Part shown: positions 1 to 8,465 of the stretch, piece after piece
Position numbering within the stretch: the stretch's first letter is position 1
How the letters are laid out: the number at the start of each line of letters is the position of its first letter
DNA from: Pseudomonas sp. MWU15-20650
Lineage (GTDB): Bacteria > Pseudomonadota > Gammaproteobacteria > Pseudomonadales > Pseudomonadaceae
NCBI RefSeq assembly: GCF_023242475.1
Contig: NZ_JALJFG010000028.1
Coordinates: 1-64,000 of the forward strand
DNA: 64,000 nucleotides
Direction of reading: 5' to 3'
The notes under the pieces: generated by a model
Databases searched by the model: none
What the model saw: the letters and a program-made list of their open reading frames with translations, nothing else
Told to the model about the DNA's origin: nothing
Program-made: the position numbers and the translations under genes

Positions 1-1
1 T

Positions 2-91
2 TTTATGGAGCGCTTACCCTTGTTCAAGTTGCCAGGCATCTATGCTTTCGGTTCGGACGCTTTTCTGAAGCCTCAACCCGCCCTGTTCTGA
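2..91 (+). CDS. possible C-terminal end of an upstream gene (partial)
   Basis: An open frame enters from the left edge and stops with TGA at 89-91. Its last residues read FGSDAFLKPQPALF. It is too short to identify and may not be coding. It is listed because it is the only frame that ends cleanly before the PBP2 gene and could be the tail of a neighbouring gene. Confidence 0.25.
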   Translation, partial: FMERLPLFKLPGIYAFGSDAFLKPQPALF

Positions 92-226
92 CAAAACGGC
101 ATGCCGTTGGGGAAATCGATGCAAAGTGTTTCTGCATTTTTGGTATGGTGCAGCACATTTTCACAAGGATTGATCTTTTACCCGCAGGATGCGGTGTCGA
201 CCTTCTTCAACCGAGATGCTGTAGAA

Positions 227-2119
227 ATGCCTGAACCGATACCGATCAAGGATCACGAAAAAGAAAACCGCCTGGTCAACAAGCGCCTGCTCGCCTGCGC
301 GCTGCTGGTGATTGGCATCACCTGTGCTTTGGTGGGCCGTCTGTATTTCCTGCAGGTAGTGCAGTACGACTATCACTCCACTATTTCCGAAAACAACCGG
401 GTCCACGTGCTGCCAATCACGCCGACTCGTGGTTTGATTTATGATCGAAACGGCGTAGTGCTGGCCGACAACCGCCCCAGTTACAACCTGACCATTACTC
501 GTGAGCGCACCACCGACCTCAAGGGTGAGCTGGACGCTATCGTCAATCTGCTGCACTTGCCTGCTGAAGACCGGGCCGTGTTTGACAAGGCCCTTAAGCA
601 GGCTCGCCATCCGTTCGTCCCGGTGACGTTGTTCTACGAGCTGACCGAAGAGCAGATCGCCGTTTTGGCCGTCAATGAGTTCCGTCTACCAGGCGTGGAC
701 GTCGAACCACAATTCGTCCGCCACTACCCGTTGGGCGCGCACTTTGCCCACTCCATCGGCTATGTCGGGCGAATTAACGAAAAAGAATCCAAAGCCCTCG
801 ATTCGGTAGAGTACCGCGGTACCCAATCTATTGGTAAAACCGGTATCGAGCGCTTTTACGAGTCTGAACTGCACGGCCATGTGGGTTATGAAGAAGTCGA
901 GACCAACGCTCAGGGGCGTGTATTGCGGGTGCTCAAGCACACCGACCCGATTCCTGGCAAAAACATCGTCCTGAGCCTGGACGTCAAGCTTCAGGAGGCG
1001 GCTGAGGACGCCCTGGGTGATCGCCGAGGTTCGGTGGTTGCCTTGGATCCGCAAACCGGTGAAGTCCTGGCCATGGTCAGCAAGCCGAGTTTCGACCCGA
1101 ACCTGTTCGTGACCGGTATCAGCTTCAAGGAATACGCAGCCCTACACGACTCGATTGACCGCCCCCTGTTCAACCGCGTGCTACGTGGGCTCTATGCGCC
1201 GGGCTCAACCATCAAGCCAGAGGTGGCCATCGCGGGGCTCGACAGTGGTGTTGTCACCGCACAAACCCGGGTATTCGACCCGGGCTACTACCAACTGCCG
1301 GATTTTGACCACAAGTACCGCAACTGGAATCACAGCGGCGACGGCTGGGTGGACATGGATGCCGCTATCATGCGCTCCAACGACACCTACTTTTACGACT
1401 TGGCCCACAAGCTCGGCATCGACCGCCTGCACGATTACCTGGCTGAGTTCGGCCTCGGTCAAAAGGTGTCCCTGGACATGTTCGAAGAGTCCGCCGGCCT
1501 CATGCCATCCCAGGCCTGGAAACGCGCGACACGGCGTCAACCCTGGTTCCCAGGCGAAACCGTGATCCTCGGTATTGGCCAGGGCTATATGCAGGTGACG
1601 CCGTTGCAACTGGCCCAGGCCACCGCATTGATCGCCAACAAAGGCGTGTGGAACCGGCCGCATTTAGCCAAGACGATTAATGGCGTGCCGCCAGTGGATG
1701 AGAACCCGATGCCTAACGTGGTTCTCAAGGACCCGCGCGATTGGGAGCAGGTCAACCACGGTATGCAACTCGTGATGCATGACCCGCGAGGCATCGCGCG
1801 GGCTGCGGCACAAGGCGCTCAATACCGTATTGCCGGCAAGAGTGGTACCGCACAAGTGGTGGCGATCAAGCAGGGTGAGCGCTACAACCGTAACAAGACG
1901 TTGGAGCGTCATCGAGACAACGCCTTGTTCGTCGGTTTTGCGCCTGCCGAACATCCGACAATCGTGATTTCGGTCATGATCGAAAACGGTGAAGCCGGTG
2001 GACGCGTGGCAGGCCCTGTGGTGCGACAGATCATGGACGCTTGGCTGCTCGATCAGGAGGGCCACCTGAAACCGCAATATGCGACGCCAGCCAAAGCGCC
2101 AGGTGACCCGCACGTCTAA
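227..2119 (+). CDS. mrdA: penicillin-binding protein 2 (peptidoglycan D,D-transpeptidase), probable mrdA paralogue
   Basis: This is an elongation-type class B penicillin-binding protein that cross-links peptidoglycan in the periplasm. Starting at ATG 227 gives 630 residues beginning MPEPIPIKDHEKE, the usual Pseudomonas PBP2 N-terminus. The longer frame from 101 has no family match in its extra 42 residues. A membrane anchor lies at about residues 20-42, followed by the PBP dimerisation region. The transpeptidase motifs are S327-T-I-K, S384-N-D and K538-S-G-T, all intact. The family normally sits in the rodA-mrdA-rlpA operon. Here the neighbours are a GFA protein and polB, so this is probably a second PBP2 copy. 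That is inferred from context, because the other copy is not in view. There is no strong ribosome-binding site. Confidence 0.9.
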   Translation: MPEPIPIKDHEKENRLVNKRLLACALLVIGITCALVGRLYFLQVVQYDYHSTISENNRVHVLPITPTRGLIYDRNGVVLADNRPSYNLTITRERTTDLKGELDAIVNLLHLPAEDRAVFDKALKQARHPFVPVTLFYELTEEQIAVLAVNEFRLPGVDVEPQFVRHYPLGAHFAHSIGYVGRINEKESKALDSVEYRGTQSIGKTGIERFYESELHGHVGYEEVETNAQGRVLRVLKHTDPIPGKNIVLSLDVKLQEAAEDALGDRRGSVVALDPQTGEVLAMVSKPSFDPNLFVTGISFKEYAALHDSIDRPLFNRVLRGLYAPGSTIKPEVAIAGLDSGVVTAQTRVFDPGYYQLPDFDHKYRNWNHSGDGWVDMDAAIMRSNDTYFYDLAHKLGIDRLHDYLAEFGLGQKVSLDMFEESAGLMPSQAWKRATRRQPWFPGETVILGIGQGYMQVTPLQLAQATALIANKGVWNRPHLAKTINGVPPVDENPMPNVVLKDPRDWEQVNHGMQLVMHDPRGIARAAAQGAQYRIAGKSGTAQVVAIKQGERYNRNKTLERHRDNALFVGFAPAEHPTIVISVMIENGEAGGRVAGPVVRQIMDAWLLDQEGHLKPQYATPAKAPGDPHV

Positions 2120-2120
2120 G

Positions 2121-2522
2121 TCATACTTGCCACTCATCCCAATGCCCTACGCCTTCATAGGCCAGCCAGGGCACATCGTGGGCCGTCCAGATATGCGAGG
2201 TGGGCCTGACGCCCGGATCATCGTCCAGCGTCGCCACCCGCACTATCACATGCGGTTGATGCCCACGCTCCGCTATCAGGTGTGACCCGCAGCGTGAGCA
2301 GAAATGTCGTCGCTTGCCTGGCGAAGACTCAAAGGACGACAGTAACTCCTCACCTTGTATCCATCGGAAGTGCTCGCGCATCACCCCTGCTGTGGTGACA
2401 AACGCCGCCGCGTGGGCCTTGCGACAGCTGTCGCAGTGGCAGTGGCTGATGGGCATGTCCAGGTTGTCCACTTGATAGCGCACGCCTTTGCACAAGCAAC
2501 TTCCGTTCAACGGGTCAGTCAT
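2121..2522 (-). CDS. GFA family (CENP-V/glutathione-dependent formaldehyde-activating) zinc protein
   Basis: A 133-residue protein of the GFA/CENP-V fold (PF04828). The ligand pattern is visible: C9-x-C11 near the start, then CHCDSC around residues 29-34, then CSRC near residue 75. These cysteines bind structural and catalytic zinc in the family. The founding member is linked to glutathione-dependent formaldehyde handling, but most members have no demonstrated substrate, so none is assigned here. The gene is convergent with the PBP2 gene, with one base between their stop codons, and divergent from the SRPBCC gene. Confidence 0.85.
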   Translation of the reverse strand: MTDPLNGSCLCKGVRYQVDNLDMPISHCHCDSCRKAHAAAFVTTAGVMREHFRWIQGEELLSSFESSPGKRRHFCSRCGSHLIAERGHQPHVIVRVATLDDDPGVRPTSHIWTAHDVPWLAYEGVGHWDEWQV

Positions 2523-2619
2523 AACCTATAACCGGGTCAAGGAGGGAGCATCATCATCGCGCACAACGGAAGGTTGCGCATTGGTCGATGTCACCTAATG
2601 TCAATGGAGGAGGTGACTT

Positions 2620-3087
2620 ATGCACGTATTAGATCGCATCGAACGAAAAGTCCTGCTTAACGCACCGCGGCAACAGGTCTGGGAAGCACTCACCGATGCC
2701 GAGCAATTCGGTCGCTGGTTCGGTATCGCCCTCGAGGGCAAAAAATTTGTCGCAGGGGCAACCATCGAAGCGCCGATTACTTACCCAGGCTACGAGCATG
2801 TGGTGTGGAAGGCCAGGATCGAACGTGTCCTGCCGCAAACCCACTTTTCCTTCTGGTGGCACCCCTACGCGGTAGAGAAGGGGGTTGATTACGAGAAGGA
2901 AACACCGACCCTGGTGGAGTTCACCATTGAAGATCGTGCCCCAGGCATCCTGCTGAGGGTGGTGGAGTCTGGCTTTGACGCGGTGCCCGAGGCTCGACGC
3001 CAGAAGGCGTTCAAGATGAATTCCCGTGGCTGGGATGAGCAGATGAGCAATATCGAAACCTATCTGAGCCAGGCCCGTCGAGCCTGA
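2620..3087 (+). CDS. SRPBCC (AHSA1/START-like) domain protein
   Basis: A 155-residue single-domain protein of the SRPBCC superfamily, AHSA1 type (PF08327). The N-terminus (IERKVLLNAPRQQVWEALTD), the central WWHP segment and the C-terminal GWDEQMSNIETYL helix are typical. The fold makes a deep hydrophobic ligand pocket. Close relatives are often annotated as activators of Hsp90 ATPase-like or, misleadingly, as VanB. The ligand cannot be read from sequence. The start is secured by a strong Shine-Dalgarno (GGAGGAGGTG) seven bases upstream of ATG 2620. No ArsR regulator, a frequent partner of this family, is adjacent. Confidence 0.85.
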   Translation: MHVLDRIERKVLLNAPRQQVWEALTDAEQFGRWFGIALEGKKFVAGATIEAPITYPGYEHVVWKARIERVLPQTHFSFWWHPYAVEKGVDYEKETPTLVEFTIEDRAPGILLRVVESGFDAVPEARRQKAFKMNSRGWDEQMSNIETYLSQARRA

Positions 3088-3371
3088 GCGAATGGGCATC
3101 CGTGCCGATGCCCATCCAAATGGCTGTCAGCTTTCGTGTGCCGTGGTGATTGACGGTCGACCTTGAGATCTCTGAGCCCGGCGCGGACCTACGGTTGTTC
3201 AACGTTCGGCACTTTCGTGACGACGCTTGGATTCTTCAGGGGGATCTGGGTCAATGATGTGCACGACGCTGACGGCCACAGGGCAGCGCTCTCAGTTTTA
3301 GAAACTCATCTGCTATTGGCCGGATGCCGAGTAGAATCACGCCCTGAAAGCGATTCCTGAGGTGCGGTACG

Positions 3372-5729
3372 GTGGATTTACAGCAGGGTTTTGTCCTGAC
3401 CCGGCATTGGCGCGACACTGCGGCGGGCACGCAAGTCAGTTTCTGGCTGGCGACCGACCAAGGGCCCCAGTGTATTCGTCTACCTGCGCAAACCTCGGTG
3501 ATGTTTATCCCCGAGGCCCATCGCAAGCCGCTGGATTGGTTGCTCAAGGACGAGCGCGATATCGAACTGCGCCCTTTACAGTTGTGCGATTTTCAGCATC
3601 GCAAGGTACTGGGCCTCTACGCCCGCCAGCATCGCCAGTTGATGGATATCGAGAAGCGCCTGCGCGCCGCCGGTGTCGATGTCTACGAAGGCGACGTACG
3701 CCCGCCCGAGCGCTACATGATGGAGCGCTTTATCACGGCCCCCGTGTGGTTCGGCGGCACACCCGACGCGAGCGGCCAATTGCTCGACGCTCAGATGAAA
3801 CCCGCGCCTGACTACCGACCACCGCTGAAGCTGGTGTCCCTGGACATCGAGACGACTGCCCAGGGCGATCTCTATTCCATCGCCCTTGAAGGCTGCGGCG
3901 AGCGCCAGGTGTACATGCTCGGCCCGCCGAACAAGACCGATGCAGTGGACTTCAAGCTCGACTACTGCGACACCCGCGCACAACTGCTCGAACGCCTCAA
4001 CCAATGGCTGGCCACCCATGACCCCGATGCAATCATTGGTTGGAACCTGGTGCAGTTTGACCTACGCGTACTCCACGAACATGCCCAGCGCCTCAACGTG
4101 CCGCTATTGCTGGGGCGTGGTGGTGAAGCCATGGCCTGGCGCGAACACGGCAGCCGCAGTCACTACTTCGCGGCGGCGGCGGGAAGGCTGATCATCGACG
4201 GTATCGAGGCCCTGCGTTCCGCTACCTGGAGTTTCGAGTCCTTCAGCCTGGAAAACGTTGCGCAAACCTTGCTTGGCGAAGGCAAGGACATTTCAACGCC
4301 GTACCAGCGCATGGACGAAATCAACCGCATGTTCGCCGAGGACAAGCCTGCCCTGGCGCGCTACAACCTCAAGGACTGCGAGCTGGTCACGCGAATTTTC
4401 GAGAAGACCGAGCTGCTCAAGTTCCTGCTGGAACGGGCCAGTGTCACCGGGCTGCCGGCCGACCGCAATGGTGGCTCCGTCGCCGCATTCACCCACCTGT
4501 ACATGCCGTTGATGCATCGCCAAGGCTTCGTCGCGCCAAACCTGGGCGACAAACCTCCTCAAGCCAGCCCTGGCGGGTTTGTCATGGACTCACGTCCCGG
4601 CCTCTACGAGTCGGTGCTGGTGCTGGACTACAAAAGCCTGTACCCGTCGATCATCCGCAGCTTCCTGATCGACCCCGTGGGTTTGATCGAAGGTCTCAAG
4701 CATCCCGACGACAGCGACTCGGTGGAAGGTTTTCGGGGCGCGCGTTTCTCCCGCACTCGCCACTGCTTGCCTTCGATTGTCACCCGCGTTTCCGAAGGTC
4801 GCGAACAGGCCAAACGCGAACACAATGCACCGCTGTCCCAAGCCCTGAAAATCATCATGAACGCCTTCTACGGCGTACTCGGCTCCAGCGGCTGCCGGTT
4901 TTTCGACACGCGCCTGGCATCCTCGATCACGATGCGTGGGCACCAGATCATGCGCCAGACCCGCGAGCTGGTTGAGGCCAAGGGTTACGAAGTGATCTAC
5001 GGCGACACCGACTCCACGTTTGTCTGGCTCGGCAGTGCCCATTCCCAGGATGATGCCCGCCGTATCGGCCAAGCGCTGGTGCAGCATGTAAACGATTGGT
5101 GGCGCGCGCATCTGCACAGCGAGTACGGCCTGCAAAGTGCCCTGGAGCTGCAATACGAAACCCACTTCACTCGCTTCCTGATGCCGACCATTCGCGGGGC
5201 GGAGGAGGGCAGCAAAAAGCGCTACGCCGGTTTGGTCGTACGCGGTGATGGCAGTGAAGAGATGATCTACAAGGGCCTTGAAACCGTGCGCAGCGACTGG
5301 TCGCCGCTGGCCCGACAGTTCCAGCAGGAGCTCTACCAGCGCATCTTCCATCGCCAGCCTCACCAGGATTATGTACGCGATTACGTGCGTCGAACCTTGA
5401 GCGGCGAGCTTGACGATTTGCTGATCTACCGCAAGCGTCTACGTCGCCAATTGGGCGACTACGAACGTAACGTGCCGCCCCACGTACGCGCCGCACGCCT
5501 GGCAGACGAATACAACGACCGCCTGGGGCGCCCGCGCCAGTACCAGCGCGGTGGCTGGATCAGCTACGTCATCAGCGTGAACGGCCCGGAACCGTTGGAG
5601 GTACGGCAAGCGCCCATCGACTACGACCACTACGTCACCCGCCAATTGCAGCCGGTGGCCGACGCCATCCTGCCGTTCGTGAATGACGATTTCGGCACCC
5701 TGGTGGGTGGGCAGATGGGCCTGTTCTAA
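3372..5729 (+). CDS. polB: DNA polymerase II (family B)
   Basis: A 785-residue family B polymerase used in replication restart and damage tolerance. The 3'-5' exonuclease motifs are present: Exo I around D158-I-E160, Exo II NLVQFD and Exo III YNLKD. The polymerase motifs are also present: motif A LDYKSLYPSII with D419, motif B KIIMNAFYGVLGS and motif C Y543-G-D545-T-D547. Length and residue numbering fit E. coli Pol II, so it should be active. The start is GTG 3372 with GAGGTG about nine bases upstream. E. coli polB is in the SOS regulon, but I found no clear CTG-N10-CAG LexA box in the 280 bases upstream. It stands alone, with no operon partner. Confidence 0.96.
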   Translation: MDLQQGFVLTRHWRDTAAGTQVSFWLATDQGPQCIRLPAQTSVMFIPEAHRKPLDWLLKDERDIELRPLQLCDFQHRKVLGLYARQHRQLMDIEKRLRAAGVDVYEGDVRPPERYMMERFITAPVWFGGTPDASGQLLDAQMKPAPDYRPPLKLVSLDIETTAQGDLYSIALEGCGERQVYMLGPPNKTDAVDFKLDYCDTRAQLLERLNQWLATHDPDAIIGWNLVQFDLRVLHEHAQRLNVPLLLGRGGEAMAWREHGSRSHYFAAAAGRLIIDGIEALRSATWSFESFSLENVAQTLLGEGKDISTPYQRMDEINRMFAEDKPALARYNLKDCELVTRIFEKTELLKFLLERASVTGLPADRNGGSVAAFTHLYMPLMHRQGFVAPNLGDKPPQASPGGFVMDSRPGLYESVLVLDYKSLYPSIIRSFLIDPVGLIEGLKHPDDSDSVEGFRGARFSRTRHCLPSIVTRVSEGREQAKREHNAPLSQALKIIMNAFYGVLGSSGCRFFDTRLASSITMRGHQIMRQTRELVEAKGYEVIYGDTDSTFVWLGSAHSQDDARRIGQALVQHVNDWWRAHLHSEYGLQSALELQYETHFTRFLMPTIRGAEEGSKKRYAGLVVRGDGSEEMIYKGLETVRSDWSPLARQFQQELYQRIFHRQPHQDYVRDYVRRTLSGELDDLLIYRKRLRRQLGDYERNVPPHVRAARLADEYNDRLGRPRQYQRGGWISYVISVNGPEPLEVRQAPIDYDHYVTRQLQPVADAILPFVNDDFGTLVGGQMGLF

Positions 5730-5801
5730 AACACTTGCCGAGGCACTGCCAGAGCCTGCACTCTTGGCCTCTGATGACTCCCTCAGACGGCGCTGCCTTC
5801 C

Positions 5802-5970
5802 ATGACCCGACTTACCCTGACCGGCACCTCGGTCGAACTATACCGAGGCCAAGCTGCTGTTGCTGACTTACGCTTTCGAGGTACTCGATTGCGTGCGCGT
5901 GCAGTTCACCACCGATGAACTCAACGCAAAATCCCGCGCTGCCATCCTGCACCTGACTGCTGCGATAGGA
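5802..5970 (+). pseudogene. remnant of a RimJ/RimL-type GNAT acetyltransferase, internally deleted and frameshifted
   Basis: ATG 5802 begins MTRLTLTGTSVEL, the usual first dozen residues of RimJ/RimL-like acetyltransferases. From about 5836, in another frame, the sequence reads NYTEAKLLLLTYAFEVLDC and continues VRVQFTTDELNAKSRAAILHL. This is the acetyl-CoA-binding C-terminal region of the same family. The roughly 100 residues that should lie between are missing, the join changes frame, and the extreme C-terminus is also gone. Family identity is by recognition of these segments. The deletion is inferred from their spacing. It lies directly upstream of the glutathione S-transferase ribosome-binding site. 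Confidence 0.7.
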
Positions 5971-5980
5971 GGAAACACCC

Positions 5981-6613
5981 ATGTACACGCTCTATGGCAC
6001 CGACGACTCCGGTTCCTGCATGATCGAAATTGCCCTGCAGCGGTGTGCGGTACCGTGGCATCGCGTGGACGCCAGTTCCTGGCAGGACGGCGAGGGCAGC
6101 GAGGCCCTCGCGCGCATCAACCCGCTCAAACAGATTCCCACGCTGGTCACCCCCGATGGCCAGGTGCTGACCGAAAGTGCGGCGATCCTGATCCACCTGG
6201 GCCTGGAATATCCCGACGCCGACCTGCTGGCCGGCAATCGCGCGCAGATTCTGCGTGGCTTGCTGTATATCGCCGCCAACTGCTATTCGGCGATCGGCAT
6301 CATCGACTACCCGCAGCGCTGGCTGGGCAACGTGGATGAAGCGGTACAGGCGCAATTGGTCACCGGTACGCGGCGCTACCTGCACCAGGCATGGGGGGTG
6401 TTTGCCGACCAGTTTGCCGACCAGCTGTTGGGCCCCGACAACGTGCCGAATGCGCTGGGCCTGATGGCGGCGGCGGTGTCGCGCTGGGATGAGGCCCGTG
6501 AGGCATTGAGCGCTTTGGCACCAGGCTTTGCCCAGACGCTGGCGCAGGTAGACGCCGACCCCATCGTGGCGCCGGTGTTTGCCCGGCATTGGCCCGAGTG
6601 GAAGGTCTCGTAA
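5981..6613 (+). CDS. glutathione S-transferase family protein
   Basis: A 210-residue cytosolic GST with an N-terminal thioredoxin-like domain (about residues 1-80) and an all-helical C-terminal domain. The cis-proline of the glutathione site (QIPTLV) and the following E-S-A-A-I motif are visible. The N-terminal LYGTDDSGSC segment supplies the catalytic Ser/Cys region. The usual reaction is glutathione conjugation or a glutathione-dependent reductase or isomerase reaction. The substrate is unknown. The start at ATG 5981 is fixed by a strong Shine-Dalgarno (AGGAGG). The preceding acetyltransferase remnant means the promoter may lie inside decayed sequence. Confidence 0.87.
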   Translation: MYTLYGTDDSGSCMIEIALQRCAVPWHRVDASSWQDGEGSEALARINPLKQIPTLVTPDGQVLTESAAILIHLGLEYPDADLLAGNRAQILRGLLYIAANCYSAIGIIDYPQRWLGNVDEAVQAQLVTGTRRYLHQAWGVFADQFADQLLGPDNVPNALGLMAAAVSRWDEAREALSALAPGFAQTLAQVDADPIVAPVFARHWPEWKVS

Positions 6614-6767
6614 TCAGAAGAAACAATGCCCCTTGATCCCACTCAACCCCTTGCGTAGCGGGCGTCCTGGCCTACGCTTTCTCAAAGTGGTGTAGGAATC
6701 ATCCTTGAATTTGACTGTCGCAGACATGAAACTCAAGAACCCTGCATGGAATTCAAAGGAGGTGCGC

Positions 6768-7352
6768 ATGCTCATCCGGTCGCTGACCCTGGCTACCTTG
6801 ATGGCTTTTACGGGGCCGCTGTTGGCCGCGGATGATATCAACCCGCTCAAGCAGGACGTGGGCAAGTCCCGTCCGCTGGTGGTTGTGGAGCTTGATTCCG
6901 GCAACCCCACCTTGGCCACGCTCAAGAAGCAACTGGCCGAGCCGGCCACCAAGCAGTCCTTTGAAGAACGCAACATGGTGTTCTACACCGTGTCTTTCGG
7001 CAGCATCGGTGCCGAAGGGGAAAAATTCGCCAAGGACGCCAAAGACAACAAGAAGCTCACGCCACCGGAAACCAACGCGCTGATCCGCGCCCTCAAGCTG
7101 GGCGCCGGCAGCGGCACCAAGGTGATCCTGATCGGTAAGGATGGTGAGAAGAAACTCGAGAAGACCGTGCCACCGGATAGCCTCGACCTGAAGGCGTTCT
7201 TCAGCGCCGTCGACCAGATGCCCCAGGCTGAAAAAGACCTCGCCGCTCCAGCGGAGCCGGAACCTGCGGCGGCCGCGCCCGCCAAGGGCACGAAAGCTGC
7301 CAAGGCCGCCAAGGCTGGCAGCAAGCCCGCCGCGCAACCGCTGGATGACTGA
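6768..7352 (+). CDS. secreted DUF4174-type protein
   Basis: A 194-residue exported protein starting at ATG 6768 with an AAAGGAGGTG ribosome-binding site. Residues 1-20 form a signal peptide ending GPLLAA. The mature part begins INPLKQDVGKSRPLVV and resembles DUF4174 proteins: a compact thioredoxin-like alpha/beta region that includes VILIGKDGEKKLE. It ends in a low-complexity Ala/Lys/Pro tail from about residue 150 (AEPEPAAAAPAKGTKAAKAA), probably disordered or wall-contacting. Function is unknown in the family. Longer in-frame starts upstream lack a ribosome-binding site. Confidence 0.75.
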   Translation: MLIRSLTLATLMAFTGPLLAADDINPLKQDVGKSRPLVVVELDSGNPTLATLKKQLAEPATKQSFEERNMVFYTVSFGSIGAEGEKFAKDAKDNKKLTPPETNALIRALKLGAGSGTKVILIGKDGEKKLEKTVPPDSLDLKAFFSAVDQMPQAEKDLAAPAEPEPAAAAPAKGTKAAKAAKAGSKPAAQPLDD

Positions 7353-7359
7353 ATCTGAG

Positions 7360-7381
7360 GGGAGCCGGGAGGCCGGCTCCC
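7360..7381. terminator. hairpin terminator between DUF4174 gene and pslL
   Basis: A perfect 9-bp stem (GGGAGCCGG / CCGGCTCCC) with a four-base loop lies between the convergent stop codons of the DUF4174 gene and pslL. The T-run is short, so termination may be weak, but the position suits bidirectional termination and would close the psl operon. Confidence 0.65.
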
Positions 7382-7387
7382 TTCATA

Positions 7388-8443
7388 TCAGACCTTGGCC
7401 TGTTCCGGCGCTTTTTTACGTACTGGAAACGGAAAGTAGAAAAACCGCAAGAACGCTACCCGCTTGATCACTTCCCCGATCAGCAACGGCACTGCCACCC
7501 CCACCACAAAGCCAACACAAGCCGCCAGGAACGGATGCAGGCCCAGGCGCTCCATCAGGTCAAAGGTCTTGTGCTGGATTTCCCCGTGGAAGATCAACAG
7601 GATCAAGGTGGACTGGCCGATATAGGTCATCGCCCGCGTGACCCATGTCGACACCATCAGCACCCGCGCCAGGGCCCAGCACAGGTACACGCCGATCACC
7701 GCCAGCAAGCTGGTCCACAACCAGTGGTCGTAGCGCCGTTGCGCCAGGTCCATGGTGTCGTGGCTGTAGATGAACACCGCGGTGAACAGCACCACCGAAA
7801 TCAACAGCGTCATCAGCGAGCCCTCATGCTTGCGCAACCAATCGCGCAACAGGTAGCCGTAGATGAAGTAGGTGCTGCTGATCAGTGTCACGTCGAGGCT
7901 GAAGGGGAGGCCGGGCAACGTCCAGTTTTGCCCGCCGACGGTCACCGGCACTTGCCAGAACCACGGCAGCATCCAGATGCCGACCAACAGTTGCACGCCT
8001 ATCAGCAGGCAGCTCACCAGCAAGGGCAGCTTCAGGCGCTGGACCAGCCGCAGCATCAGCCAACTGAACAGAATCGCCACCCAGAAGTGCGGCAAGAACC
8101 ACAGTGCCTGCCATGGGATGGTGTCCACCGAGGCGTACAACACACCGCCAACATCCGGCAGCAGTGCTTGCCCGCGGAGTACGTCCCGTATGAGCACATA
8201 CACCAGCATGGTGAAGAAAAACGGTTTGAGCAGGCCGTCGGCCTTGCGTACCGCCATCTCCACAAACGGCTGTTCGGGCTTGAAGAACACCCCGGACAGG
8301 AAAAAGAACAACGGCAGCACGAACGACGCCAGGATCGGGTACATCAAGTCCAGCGATGTGGCGACGAACCAACTGTGGCCATACACGATAATCAGGATAC
8401 CAATGCCTTTGGCGATATCCATTTGAATCCAACGATGCTTCAC
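7388..8443 (-). CDS. pslL: PslL-like membrane acyltransferase (family 3)
   Basis: A 351-residue polytopic inner-membrane protein of the acyltransferase 3 family (PF01757), which moves acyl groups, usually acetyl, onto exported sugars. The N-terminal signature MDIAKGIGILIIVYGHSWF carries the conserved family histidine. About ten hydrophobic segments follow. It is the last gene of the psl cluster and matches PslL by order and family. The start is GTG 8443, with GGAG seven bases upstream, in a 22-base gap after pslK. In P. aeruginosa PslL is not clearly essential for polymer production, so a decorating role is the safest reading. Confidence 0.85.
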   Translation of the reverse strand: MKHRWIQMDIAKGIGILIIVYGHSWFVATSLDLMYPILASFVLPLFFFLSGVFFKPEQPFVEMAVRKADGLLKPFFFTMLVYVLIRDVLRGQALLPDVGGVLYASVDTIPWQALWFLPHFWVAILFSWLMLRLVQRLKLPLLVSCLLIGVQLLVGIWMLPWFWQVPVTVGGQNWTLPGLPFSLDVTLISSTYFIYGYLLRDWLRKHEGSLMTLLISVVLFTAVFIYSHDTMDLAQRRYDHWLWTSLLAVIGVYLCWALARVLMVSTWVTRAMTYIGQSTLILLIFHGEIQHKTFDLMERLGLHPFLAACVGFVVGVAVPLLIGEVIKRVAFLRFFYFPFPVRKKAPEQAKV

Positions 8444-8465
8444 GTGACTACTCCAGATTGATCAT

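Noticed and set aside
3240..3371. Possible LexA box upstream of polB
   Set aside because: CTG and CAG occur, but at a spacing of 12 rather than 10 bases and without the central AT-rich pattern.
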